Assembly: GCF_001696605.3 (NCBI RefSeq)
Contig: NZ_CP031716.1
Location: 3,038,001-3,102,000, forward strand
DNA: 64,000 bases
Direction of reading: 5' to 3'
Source: Acinetobacter wuhouensis
GTDB taxonomy: Bacteria > Pseudomonadota > Gammaproteobacteria > Pseudomonadales > Moraxellaceae
Positions 25,525 through 33,080 of this stretch are shown one piece after another (position 1 is the first letter of the stretch; every line of letters starts with the position of its first letter). Both the position numbers and the translations under genes were made by a program. The notes beneath the pieces are model-generated. The model was not told the DNA's origin. It searched no databases and saw nothing but the letters and a program-made list of their open reading frames with translations.

Positions 25525-26058
25525 ATGATTATGCAGAAATATAAAATCGTATTTGCTGGCTCTATGGGTGCAGGTAAAACTGAAGCCATTAAATCACTTT
25601 CTGAAGTTCCCGTACTGGCAACGGAAGTCTTCAATACAGATGATCAAAGCCACAAAAAACTCAATACCACTGTTGGGATTGATTATGGTGAAGTGACCTT
25701 GGATGATGGTAGTAAAGTTGGGCTTTATGGCACACCTGGACAAGGACGCTTCGACTTCATGTGGGGAGTGATCTGTAAAGGGGCGATTGGGGCGATCTTA
25801 TTGATTGACCACAGCTTAGAAAACTCTTTAGATGAACTCAGTTATTATATTAAAACCTTTAAACAATATAGCGATAACATTGTCATCGGCATTACCCATA
25901 TTGATGATGATATGAACAAATCAACCCATCAATACCGCCAATGGCTTATGGATCATCGACTTGATTTCCCAGTATTTTTTATGGATGCTCGTCAAAAAAG
26001 CGATGTATTACTCTTGTTAGAAACATTGATCACATCCATTGAAGTGAAATACTTATAG
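25525..26058 (+). CDS. Small Ras/MglA-like GTP-binding protein
   Basis: This 177-residue single-domain GTPase resembles the bacterial MglA/Arf-like (COG2229-type) group. The P-loop is GSMGAGKTEA near residue 11, a switch I threonine is likely in LNTTVGIDYG, switch II is GLYGTPGQGRF, and the base-specificity motif is THIDDD rather than the usual NKxD. It is cotranscribed with the upstream unknown protein, a plausible effector or regulator. Its stop overlaps the convergent diguanylate cyclase gene by six bases. Confidence 0.85.
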   Translation: MIMQKYKIVFAGSMGAGKTEAIKSLSEVPVLATEVFNTDDQSHKKLNTTVGIDYGEVTLDDGSKVGLYGTPGQGRFDFMWGVICKGAIGAILLIDHSLENSLDELSYYIKTFKQYSDNIVIGITHIDDDMNKSTHQYRQWLMDHRLDFPVFFMDARQKSDVLLLLETLITSIEVKYL

Positions 26059-26901
26059 TGGCTTTTGAATCGTAGTTTGCGACTTTCCTTGTGCTTTAGA
26101 CTGATACATCAGCACATCTGCTTGATGCGTTGCTTCATCCATATTTTCAGGTAACTTATTATAAATATGGATCCCCATGCTAAAATCCACACCAAACTGT
26201 TGTTTCAATCCACTCAACCCAAATCGTTCACGCAGTCTTTTTGCATAATCTTCAATGCCTGACAAGTCTGTATCGTGTAAAATCACCACGAATTCATCTC
26301 CTCCCAAACGAGCAACCACATCTGAATGGCGTGTTGCCTGCTGAAGCACTTGCGCAAATTCAATCAATACCGCATCACCTTTACTATGCCCATAGGTATC
26401 ATTCACAGCCTTAAAGCCATCTAAATCAATGATTCCCACAGCCAGTGTTTGTTCTTTTTTAGGGTTTCTCTTTTTTAATATTTGATATTCTAAATTCAAA
26501 GCACGTGTATTATTTAAAGATGTCAAAGAGTCCTTCATTGCCATCAAGGTCATATCATTTAAATTTCTTTTGATTCTCAGCAATAAAAACGCCACTGTAC
26601 TAAAAAAAACCAGTCTGACACAGGCATTCCAGAAAGGAATTACAGGATTTGAATAATGATGACCTGCACCATAATCTGCATATAACCATGTCAATGCAGA
26701 TAAAATGACAGTCGCAATCACGATATATTTATTGTCATACCATGCTGCGATTGAAACTGGGATTAAATAGAAAACTGCAAAGGAATACTCATAACCTGTT
26801 GCGAGGTCAATGATTCCCCAAGTTAATATAATAAGCAGAAGAGTCAAACGACGAATAACAGATGAATCAATAAATAAAAATGTCTCCAATTGTTTAATCA
26901 T
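26053..26901 (-). CDS. Membrane-anchored diguanylate cyclase (GGDEF)
   Basis: This 282-residue protein has about four hydrophobic helices in residues 15-110 forming a membrane sensor region, then a GGDEF domain. The active site is intact (ARLGGDEFVVIL), and an RxxD inhibitory site sits exactly five residues before it (RHSD), so product feedback by c-di-GMP is expected. It converges on, and slightly overlaps, the GTPase gene, which raises the idea of a shared surface-behaviour function. No EAL domain is present. Confidence 0.9.
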   Translation of the reverse strand: MIKQLETFLFIDSSVIRRLTLLLIILTWGIIDLATGYEYSFAVFYLIPVSIAAWYDNKYIVIATVILSALTWLYADYGAGHHYSNPVIPFWNACVRLVFFSTVAFLLLRIKRNLNDMTLMAMKDSLTSLNNTRALNLEYQILKKRNPKKEQTLAVGIIDLDGFKAVNDTYGHSKGDAVLIEFAQVLQQATRHSDVVARLGGDEFVVILHDTDLSGIEDYAKRLRERFGLSGLKQQFGVDFSMGIHIYNKLPENMDEATHQADVLMYQSKAQGKSQTTIQKPL

Positions 26902-26997
26902 ATAACCCTATCCTTGATGACAAAACACAAACGAATCAACATGATTCAAAGCAAACTTTATTAAAAATTAAAATATTCAATAAAACAATGTAATTTA

Positions 26998-27003
26998 TAT
27001 AAT
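26998..27003 (+). promoter_or_regulatory. Candidate -10 box of structured RNA copy 1
   Basis: TATAAT lies 18 bp before the conserved element. Copy 2 has TATTAT at 28261-28266, 17 bp before its element. The matched spacing supports a promoter; the -35 regions are weak. Confidence 0.4.
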
Positions 27004-27020
27004 TATTTTTAAAAATTCTG

Positions 27021-27260
27021 AGGGTGAGTGGGAAAACACAACTCTGGTTTACTTCAACTATTAAAACTTGGTAAGTTTTAATCCTATTGCCTATACACTT
27101 TTGATCTATAGCGTCCTAAGCCGAATCGAGACCTTTTGGGTATGTACTACACACACGTTGTACGCAACTGGTAGCAATCTACTCTTTCCGATCCCTTCAC
27201 CCTTGAAGTAAATATTAGCGAAACTGAGTCAGAATTATTTCCCTATGATTCAGCGTTTTT
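27021..27260 (+). ncRNA. Candidate structured RNA, repeat copy 1
   Basis: Bases 27021-27217 form a 197-bp element repeated at 28283-28479 with three differences. Helices seen: ATTAAAACTT/AAGTTTTAAT (27060-27082, loop GGT), a TACG tetraloop on GTTG/CAAC (27157-27168), GTAG/CTAC, and a long-range TTTACTTCAA (27048-27057) with TTGAAGTAAA (27203-27212). A TATAAT box at 26998-27003 lies 18 bp upstream. CTGAGTCA/TGATTCAG (27224-27253) plus T5 ends it like a terminator. No protein frame is convincing. Outside this element the 26902-27416 interval is AT-rich and empty. Confidence 0.5.
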
Positions 27261-27416
27261 GGGTAAATAGAGAAAATTTTCCCGTGTATTACATCAATCA
27301 AAGAATTTTTTATTCTCAAGTAATTTTTAATCCCATTTTATTCTCATAAACCATAACTTATAAGAAATATATTTCTCACACATTTAAAACATTAAATTTT
27401 TTTAAAGACGCCGTCA

Positions 27417-28118
27417 TTATTTCTTTTTGCTCATCTCAGACAACAAGTCCAATTGAATCTCCTGAATTTTGGCGAGTTTATCCCACTGATGCATCAATAG
27501 ATGATCAATTTTTTCATGTAAATGACGTATTTCTAATTCTGCCTTTAAATTGATCTGATAATCATTTTGTGAGCGTAAACGATCTTTTGCTTCTTGACGA
27601 TTTTGACTCATCATAATGATGGGAGCTTGCACAGCAGCTAGGCATGACAAAATCAAATTCAGCAGAATAAATGGATAAGGATCAGCTGGTTGTTTTACCA
27701 TAACAACGGTATTCACTAAAATCCAAATCGTCAAAAATAGTGTGAAGCAAATTAAAAAAGCCCAACTACCACCAAAAGTCGCTATTTTGTCTGCAAGTCT
27801 CTCCCCCAGTGACCAATTTTGTTCAACTTGTCCTTCGGTATTTTTTGTTATCAATTCATGTTGTTGCATACTATTTAAGACTTCATACTCAAGGTTTGAA
27901 ACTTCCCCTTGCTCAGATTGAAGCAATGTTTGCACATACTGCATACGATATTTGGTTAAATCTGCTTTACATATAAAATCTTGCTTGGAACAATCGGGGT
28001 AATCTTTAATAATTTCTTCCATAATCACACTACGAATCGCACCCAAAGGAACAAGGTGATGCTGTGGGAAAGATTGCTTACATACCAAACAGACGTGATT
28101 TTCAATTTTTCCATTCAT
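27417..28118 (-). CDS. DUF1003 membrane protein with N-terminal Cys/His cluster
   Basis: This 233-residue protein has the DUF1003 core: FGGSWAFLICFTLFLTIWILVN, PYPFILLNLILSCLAAVQAPIIMMSQNRQEAKDR, with two membrane helices and a C-terminal coiled coil (LKAELEIRHLHEKIDHLL). The first ~60 residues include CLVCKQSFPQHHLVPLG, a possible metal-binding site. The ATG at 28118 is preceded by AAGGGG. The function of DUF1003 is unknown. The gene is flanked on both sides by copies of the 197-bp structured repeat. Confidence 0.88.
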   Translation of the reverse strand: MNGKIENHVCLVCKQSFPQHHLVPLGAIRSVIMEEIIKDYPDCSKQDFICKADLTKYRMQYVQTLLQSEQGEVSNLEYEVLNSMQQHELITKNTEGQVEQNWSLGERLADKIATFGGSWAFLICFTLFLTIWILVNTVVMVKQPADPYPFILLNLILSCLAAVQAPIIMMSQNRQEAKDRLRSQNDYQINLKAELEIRHLHEKIDHLLMHQWDKLAKIQEIQLDLLSEMSKKK

Positions 28119-28282
28119 CAAATGATCCCCTTATGATTGAAATACGAAATATTTTTCATTTATTTAGGATATTTTAAAATGGATTAAATATCTGATCTAT
28201 CTTAGGATTGCTTTTATTTTAAAATGCTTAGTTTCTTAATGCTTTAGATTTTTAATTTCTTATTATTTACAACGAATTTTTT

Positions 28283-28525
28283 AGGGCGAGTGGGAAAACA
28301 CAACTCTGGTTTACTTCAACTATTAAAACTTGGTAAGTTCTAATCCTATTGCCTATACACTTTTGATCTATAGCGTCCTAAGCCGAATCGAGACCTTTTG
28401 GGTATGTACTACACACACGTTGTACGCAACTGGTAGCAATCTACTCTTTCCGATCCCTTCACCCTTGATGTAAATATTAACCAATTCGGCTCGGGATTAT
28501 TTCCCTGAGATTGCCCCAATTAAAG
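28283..28525 (+). ncRNA. Candidate structured RNA, repeat copy 2
   Basis: Bases 28283-28479 repeat 27021-27217 in the same orientation, with three substitutions. Each substitution weakens a helix proposed for copy 1. Beyond 28479 similarity fades, but a hairpin is kept in a different sequence (CTCGGG with CCCTGAG around ATTATTT, 28489-28509); no T tract follows. The rest of the 28119-28673 interval holds nothing I can identify. Confidence 0.42.
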
Positions 28526-28673
28526 TTTATTTGAAAAATTTTCCCAAATAATTTCACCATAAAAGAAAAAATTTCCAAATAGGCATTATTCATGATTTTT
28601 TATTGCAAAAAACCATGAATATCTGCAAATTTAAACATCAAGTTTAAGTGGGTAAATCATTCAACATCATCAA

Positions 28674-29117
28674 TTAGGCGAGACGTTGCTCTTGTAGCTT
28701 TTTCTTGTGTAATAATTGCTTATATTGTTCAGTCATTGCCTCAACATTCTCTTTTAAGAATAAATCTAGCTGCTCAGACACCTTGGCTTGATTTAAATTT
28801 TTATAAACCAAGTCATAGTTTTTCTTACGTGTTAACAAGCCTAAAAACTCTTTATTTTCAGTCACCACTTGAATATTACTTTCAACTTGAAAGACGGGTT
28901 CTGATTGACTGGACTGGGTATTGAGCTGAATATCCAGATACTGCTGTGTTTCAGTATTTAATACAGCAAAGGAAATTTCAGTCTTATTCAATGGACTCAT
29001 AAATATTCGACGCCAATTTATGGCATAAAACTTCGCCTGAATTTGGTTAATGTCATCTGTTTCAAATGACTGGGTATTTTGCTCAGGCAAATTAATTTCG
29101 ACCTCAAATTTACTCAT
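28674..29117 (-). CDS. Hypothetical protein, helical C-terminus
   Basis: This 147-residue protein has a mixed alpha/beta N-terminal two-thirds (EVEINLPEQNTQSFETDD, EISFAVLNTETQQYLDIQL) and a basic, helical C-terminus (MTEQYKQLLHKKKLQEQRL). No signal peptide or membrane helix is present. The ATG at 29117, behind AGGTGA, is preferred to an in-frame GTG at 29126. I do not recognise a family; a structural or surface-attachment role would be guesswork. Confidence 0.6.
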   Translation of the reverse strand: MSKFEVEINLPEQNTQSFETDDINQIQAKFYAINWRRIFMSPLNKTEISFAVLNTETQQYLDIQLNTQSSQSEPVFQVESNIQVVTENKEFLGLLTRKKNYDLVYKNLNQAKVSEQLDLFLKENVEAMTEQYKQLLHKKKLQEQRLA

Positions 29118-29399
29118 TGTATTCACCTATCCATGTGATATTTGTATTATGGTTAATTTAATAGCACTTATATAACTGTTTTAAAACAATTATCTTATGT
29201 TAACGCATTAAAATTTCTTGAATTTTAATGGCTATTTTTCACACTTTCACATCGTTTTTTTGACGTAGTTTTGCTTGGTTTTTATACGCCTTTGGTCTAT
29301 ATGCCTTTTAGAAGTATTTATAATTTAACTGCATTGTTTAAGTTTGATCGCACTGCCCTTGTGAATAACACCAAAACAGTGCGTAGACGTAGATACCAA

Positions 29400-29603
29400 T
29401 TATTTACAGCATATTTGACACAGGCTTATTTTCTCACGTGGCCAATTGGTTCTTGCTCTTTTTAGCGCCAAATCCCAAGTTGCAAAGAAGCCCAATTGGT
29501 TTTGATTTTGAGCCATAGGTAAATGTTCACAACCTTTGCTCATGTTATGAATTTCATACGCACCATTGGCTTGTGCTTCAGAATTGATAATAAATCTGTC
29601 CAT
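29400..29603 (-). CDS. Small cysteine-containing conserved protein
   Basis: This 67-residue protein starts MDRFIINSEAQANGAYEIHN, with a GGGGGA ribosome-binding site, and then has GCEHLPMAQNQNQLGFFATWDLALKRA and a C-terminal CQICC. This resembles a small bacterial family in which a GC motif and a CxxC tail are kept, possibly metal-binding. I cannot name it from sequence alone. Function unknown. Confidence 0.6.
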   Translation of the reverse strand: MDRFIINSEAQANGAYEIHNMSKGCEHLPMAQNQNQLGFFATWDLALKRARTNWPREKISLCQICCK

Positions 29604-29798
29604 ATAAAGTTCCCCCAAAATTTATTTCACAAGTGTTTAATTTATTAATCCATACAATAAGTATGCCTTTTATTAATCCCATACTAAAAATATGGTTTTA
29701 TTAGGCAAAAATCAATCCTTTATTGCTGAAATTTATTCTTTTTTTAATTTCAAATTGTAAATATAAAACAATTACTTAATTTATTGTTCTGATGTTAA

Positions 29799-29821
29799 AA
29801 ATGCACTCTAAGAGTGCATTT
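29799..29821. terminator. Terminator of the DUF4126 gene
   Basis: AAATGCACTC (29799-29808) and GAGTGCATTT (29812-29821) are perfectly complementary around TAA; T residues follow on the minus strand. It lies 28 bp beyond the original DUF4126 stop and is now cut off from the start of that gene by the IS. Confidence 0.85.
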
Positions 29822-29835
29822 AAGATGGAATGATG

Positions 29836-29858
29836 ATTATCCTAATGTTTAGGATAAT
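29836..29858. repeat. Perfect hairpin over the original DUF4126 stop codon
   Basis: ATTATCCTAA (29836-29845) and TTAGGATAAT (29849-29858) are perfectly complementary around TGT. The original stop of the DUF4126 gene (29849-29851) lies in one arm. Confidence 0.6.
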
Positions 29859-29911
29859 GGACTGACTGCATTCTCTTTTTTCTTTTTCATCACCCAGCGT
29901 ACAACAATGAT
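29849..29911 (-). pseudogene. 3' remnant of the IS-interrupted DUF4126 gene
   Basis: On the minus strand this encodes the original last 19 residues (IVVRWVMKKKKENAVSPLS) and a TAA at 29849-29851. It also carries the GAT target duplication at 29909-29911. The basic tail would have followed the last membrane helix. Confidence 0.8.
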
Positions 29912-29916
29912 TGATC

Positions 29917-30768
29917 CTAGACAGTATCGTGGACAATCGATCCCTCTAAATTCTTGAAATATTTCTGTTCAAAGGCTTCTGGACTTAACCAGCCGTTTGC
30001 AGAATGCCTTCTGACCCGATTGTAATAAATCTCAATATAATCAAACAAGACCGCATTCGCCTCTTTTCGAGTCGAAAACACACTGCCATGTACCACATGA
30101 CCTTTTAATGTATGAAAGAAGCTTTCAGTCACTGCATTATCCCAACAGTTTCCACGTCTAGACATACTCTGAGTACAATCATTTTTCAGTAACAGCGCTC
30201 TAAAATCACGACTACAGTACTGTGAGCCTTGGTCCGAATGAACCATAACACCAGTTGGATAACCCTGACGAGCCATTGCATAGTTAAACGTATCACACAC
30301 CAACTGGCGGTCTATTCGATGGCTGGTTTGCCACCCCACGATACGACGGCTAAATAAATCTAGCATCACACATAAATACAACCAACCTTCTTTAGTGCGG
30401 ATATAGGTAATGTCTGTTGTCCAGACTTTATTAGGCTGAGTAACTGTAAATTGGCGATCCAACAAGTTGGGTGCTGTAGGCAAACGATGGGTTGAATCAG
30501 TCGTATGCTTGTATTTACGCGCAATCCTGCTACGTAAACCAAGCTTTTTTAGCATCCTTCCAATAGTACGTTCGCTCATGTTGTAACCTAAATCATGCAT
30601 GTCATGTACTAATGAAGGTGCACCCAATCGTGCATGATGCTGCCAATATACGGCTTTTAAGTCATTATATTTCTGTGCCGTATTGGCTTGACGTTTTCGC
30701 CAGGCATAATAGCCTGAAGTGCTGACACCTAGGTATTTACAGGCAGAAGATACGGTGACTTCATTCAT
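29917..30768 (-). CDS. IS3-family transposase OrfB, DDE integrase core (IS copy 2)
   Basis: This is identical to the 283-residue OrfB of copy 1, with the same DDE triad (D in TTDITY, D in HSDQGSQ, E in TESFFH). The frame is intact, so this copy should also be active. Expression is probably through the -1 frameshift from orfA. Confidence 0.93.
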   Translation of the reverse strand: MNEVTVSSACKYLGVSTSGYYAWRKRQANTAQKYNDLKAVYWQHHARLGAPSLVHDMHDLGYNMSERTIGRMLKKLGLRSRIARKYKHTTDSTHRLPTAPNLLDRQFTVTQPNKVWTTDITYIRTKEGWLYLCVMLDLFSRRIVGWQTSHRIDRQLVCDTFNYAMARQGYPTGVMVHSDQGSQYCSRDFRALLLKNDCTQSMSRRGNCWDNAVTESFFHTLKGHVVHGSVFSTRKEANAVLFDYIEIYYNRVRRHSANGWLSPEAFEQKYFKNLEGSIVHDTV

Positions 30769-30782
30769 ATCTAGATCTTGAA

Positions 30783-31091
30783 TTACCGTGTACTTTTCTT
30801 GGCATGATCTGTTAGAAAGTACACATGCGCTTTTTTTAAGATGTCATTGGCTTCCTTGAGCTGTTTGACTTCTTTCTCTAATTCCACGATCCGCTGTTGT
30901 TCTGGTGAAAGTTGACGTTTGCTTGAACCTGCCGGATTGGTTTCACGAATCCATTTATCTAATGTTGAATAACCCACACCTAATTTCTGGGCGATTGCAG
31001 CTACAGACTCGTGTGAGTTTGAAAGTGCATAATCAATCGCTTGCTGTTTAAATTCGGGACTAAAACGTTTAGCCATTTCTTGAATCTCCAA
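30783..31091 (-). CDS. IS3-family transposase OrfA, helix-turn-helix (IS copy 2)
   Basis: This is identical to the 102-residue OrfA of copy 1: helix-turn-helix followed by a leucine-rich coiled coil, with the A7 slippery tract near the 3' end. It is transcribed in the same direction as the interrupted DUF4126 gene, so read-through from that gene could raise transposase expression. Confidence 0.92.
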   Translation of the reverse strand: MEIQEMAKRFSPEFKQQAIDYALSNSHESVAAIAQKLGVGYSTLDKWIRETNPAGSSKRQLSPEQQRIVELEKEVKQLKEANDILKKAHVYFLTDHAKKSTR

Positions 31092-31146
31092 AGATTAAAG
31101 TTACGTTATCTTTAGAGGGACGTGCTGTCCATTATTTTGTCTAGGA

Positions 31147-31671
31147 TCAGATCATGGCAATAATACCAACGATCACCACCAATACAGGAACAACAAAAGA
31201 CAGTAATGAAACGACGAGCGCACTGATCCATTCTCCTGTCGATACTACAGGGTTTGCAATCCCACCTGTGGTTGCTGTGGATACGCCACGTACGGCAACG
31301 GTACTGAGTTGTACTGCAGATGCTGTTCCACCACCCACAATCAGTGCTGCTGCCCAATTGGTAAATTGTGACATTTCACCTGTACTCACAGCCATAGTTG
31401 TCAGTGTTCCTGCGACTAATGCGGCTGGTGTTGCAATGGTATCGAGTACATTGTCGACCCAAGGTACATAGTAAGCTCCGATTTCACAGATGGTTGCCAC
31501 TGCAAGCCCGATACAGACCGATGGCATCATGAGCCATTCAAAACCTTTCATCGGTTCAAACCATCCCATGATGGCTGCAACACTCATGACCAATAAAGGT
31601 ACAAATACACGAAAACCGCATGCCGCACTTAGACCAATACCAATACATAGACTGAGGATTGTTTCGATCAT
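31147..31671 (-). CDS. DUF4126 membrane protein, C-terminus truncated by IS
   Basis: This 174-residue product has several membrane helices (ILSLCIGIGLSAACGFRVFVPLLVMSVAA, LAVATICEIGAYYVPWVDNVLDTIATPAA, LVVSLLSFVVPVLVVIVGII) and the DUF4126 signature around PWVDNVLDTIATPAALVAGTL. The IS supplies a TGA right after AMI. Without it the protein would be 193 residues, ending in a basic tail. Only the tail is lost, so the protein may still insert in the membrane. The function of the family is unknown. Confidence 0.88.
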   Translation of the reverse strand: MIETILSLCIGIGLSAACGFRVFVPLLVMSVAAIMGWFEPMKGFEWLMMPSVCIGLAVATICEIGAYYVPWVDNVLDTIATPAALVAGTLTTMAVSTGEMSQFTNWAAALIVGGGTASAVQLSTVAVRGVSTATTGGIANPVVSTGEWISALVVSLLSFVVPVLVVIVGIIAMI

Positions 31672-31721
31672 GACGTGTCTTCCTTGTTTTATTTATTGTT
31701 TAAACTTTTTATACGTTAACA

Positions 31722-31751
31722 AAAAAGCCCTATGGGATGATAGGGCTTTTT
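31722..31751. terminator. Bidirectional terminator between the zinc-ribbon and DUF4126 genes
   Basis: AAAAAGCCCTA (31722-31732) and TAGGGCTTTTT (31741-31751) form an 11-bp stem with T tracts on both strands. Confidence 0.9.
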
Positions 31752-31786
31752 CTTAAAACAGTGAGTAACTGTTTTGTTGGTGCTGC

Positions 31787-31930
31787 TTAGGCATTCTTGT
31801 TGTTGAATTGATTGCCAAGGCATTTGGTACACGGTGGTAGACGATCTGTACCAATTTCTAAGTAGGTGCGGTGTCCGCATTTGACACAAAAATAGAAGCC
31901 TGTTCCGGGTTTTTGACCAGCAGTAACCAT
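31787..31930 (-). CDS. Small zinc-ribbon protein (47 aa)
   Basis: On the minus strand an ATG at 31930, behind GGAGAA, opens a 47-residue frame beginning MVTAGQKPGTGFYFCVKCGH and ending in PPCTKCLGNQFNNKNA. The two CxxC pairs (CVKC and CTKC) 20-odd residues apart form a classic zinc ribbon. Small proteins of this type are common and often unannotated. Partner and role are unknown. A terminator lies 36 bp downstream. Confidence 0.75.
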   Translation of the reverse strand: MVTAGQKPGTGFYFCVKCGHRTYLEIGTDRLPPCTKCLGNQFNNKNA

Positions 31931-32161
31931 TTTTGTTCTCCATAGGTATTTAGAAATGGTGAATTCAGTATACCGCTATCGAGATGAATGTCTATTGTCT
32001 ATTTTGCAAAATGATGATGTCATTTTTGCAAGAAATGACCTGAACGAATTTATTGTCAGTTTTATTGCAATTTTGAGATATAAATCGCCACTTTTTGTTT
32101 TTTCTTCGCTTATTTTTCTCAAATTGAATCGAATTTTCTATGCAATTCGATTTGTTTCAAT

Positions 32162-32524
32162 TTATTTCTGCATATCAAGTGGCATGCCGTCTGTTCCAAA
32201 TACTACGCCTCGTTCTTTAAGTTTTTCACAGGCTGCGTGATGAACAACACCTCGTTTGCTGACTTTGGCTTCGAGTAATCTGCGTAATGTCGCTTCGCTG
32301 ACGTTGGCATGGTGGACGACTTCCATGCGTACTCCCCAAAATTTGTCGTTTGCAAAGCGGTCAAGGATTTCGGCATCTGCATCGGGGTTCATGGCAGCTG
32401 TGGCTCGAATCGCTTGATTAGGGTCAGTTAAGAAAGGTTCAAGTTCGGCTGTATTGGCTGCACCACTTGCCAAAATATAGCGGCGTTCTTCGTCGGCTTT
32501 TTGTTCGAGGGATTTTTTGGGCAT
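32162..32524 (-). CDS. Variant leucine-rich / HEAT-like repeat protein
   Basis: This 120-residue protein has repeating helical units of about 22 residues (TAELEPFLTDPNQAIRATAAMN, DAEILDRFANDKFWGVRMEVVHH, SEATLRRLLEAKVSKRGVVHHAA), like the LRV or HEAT-type repeats used for protein binding. No signal peptide or enzyme motif is seen. The preceding 230 bp (31931-32161) are AT-rich and empty. Function unknown. Confidence 0.7.
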   Translation of the reverse strand: MPKKSLEQKADEERRYILASGAANTAELEPFLTDPNQAIRATAAMNPDADAEILDRFANDKFWGVRMEVVHHANVSEATLRRLLEAKVSKRGVVHHAACEKLKERGVVFGTDGMPLDMQK

Positions 32525-32564
32525 AGTTACAATTTTTAATTTTACAAGTAAAAAACTCTACTTT

Positions 32565-33080
32565 TTATAAGTTCTTTATAAGATCTAATAACTCAAGAAA
32601 ATTTATACATTCAACATTTACAGACGACAATGCACATACTCTTGGAATTTTATAGTTTGTCGGCAACGCTCCTTTATTCCCCGAATTAACAGGTTGCTTA
32701 CTCTCTTCGGTTACCAATATCGCTTGTCTGATTTTCGCAGTTGCTACGCAAAATAAATCCCCTTCATCTACCCCTTTACGTAAATTATTTTTAATTTCTG
32801 CATCTGTAATACCTAATTCCATCTGAATATTTACAGCTAACTCCAAGATTTCTTGTGTAGGAGTTAGTATAACTATACCCAACCCCTTAAAATGATTATG
32901 AATTTCTTCACTTTTACTCTTCACTTCTTCAAAATTTCTTCTTGTTACTACTATTATTTCTAATTCAACTAACTCCTCGATTTGTTCCCAAAGTTGTTGA
33001 AAAACTTTTAGATCTCTTGGGAATCTCTGCCAAATATCAATAAGCGTTGAAGCATCTAAGATATAAATATCTTTACCCAT
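32565..33080 (-). CDS. DUF4411 PIN-like protein, probable toxin
   Basis: This 171-residue protein has the PIN-like layout of DUF4411: IYILDASTLIDIWQRFP with early acidic residues, IVVTRRNFEEVKSKSEE, GVDEGDLFCVATAK with DEGD as likely metal ligands, and ILVTEES. Such proteins are predicted RNases. The ATG at 33080 overlaps the upstream XRE/ImmA gene by eight bases, an arrangement typical of toxin-antitoxin pairs. Toxicity is inferred from family and context only. Confidence 0.82.
   Translation of the reverse strand: MGKDIYILDASTLIDIWQRFPRDLKVFQQLWEQIEELVELEIIVVTRRNFEEVKSKSEEIHNHFKGLGIVILTPTQEILELAVNIQMELGITDAEIKNNLRKGVDEGDLFCVATAKIRQAILVTEESKQPVNSGNKGALPTNYKIPRVCALSSVNVECINFLELLDLIKNL

Larger units (their letters stand above)
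29912..31149 (-). mobile_element. IS3-family insertion sequence, copy 2 (1238 bp)
   Basis: It appears identical to the copy at 1595-2832, in the same orientation, with the same TGATCCTAGACA terminal repeats. Its target duplication is GAT (29909-29911 and 31150-31152), different from copy 1, so the two are independent insertions. It interrupts a DUF4126 gene close to its 3' end. Confidence 0.96.

Noticed and set aside
29271..29465. 64-codon plus-strand frame overlapping the small Cys-containing gene
   Set aside because: It has no ribosome-binding site and overlaps a better-supported minus-strand gene.
1595..31149. Composite transposon formed by the two IS copies
   Set aside because: The enclosed 27 kb is housekeeping DNA, and each IS has its own 3-bp target duplication, which shows separate insertions.
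31154..31756. Plus-strand frames opposite DUF4126
   Set aside because: They are antisense to a protein with clear DUF4126 features and membrane helices.
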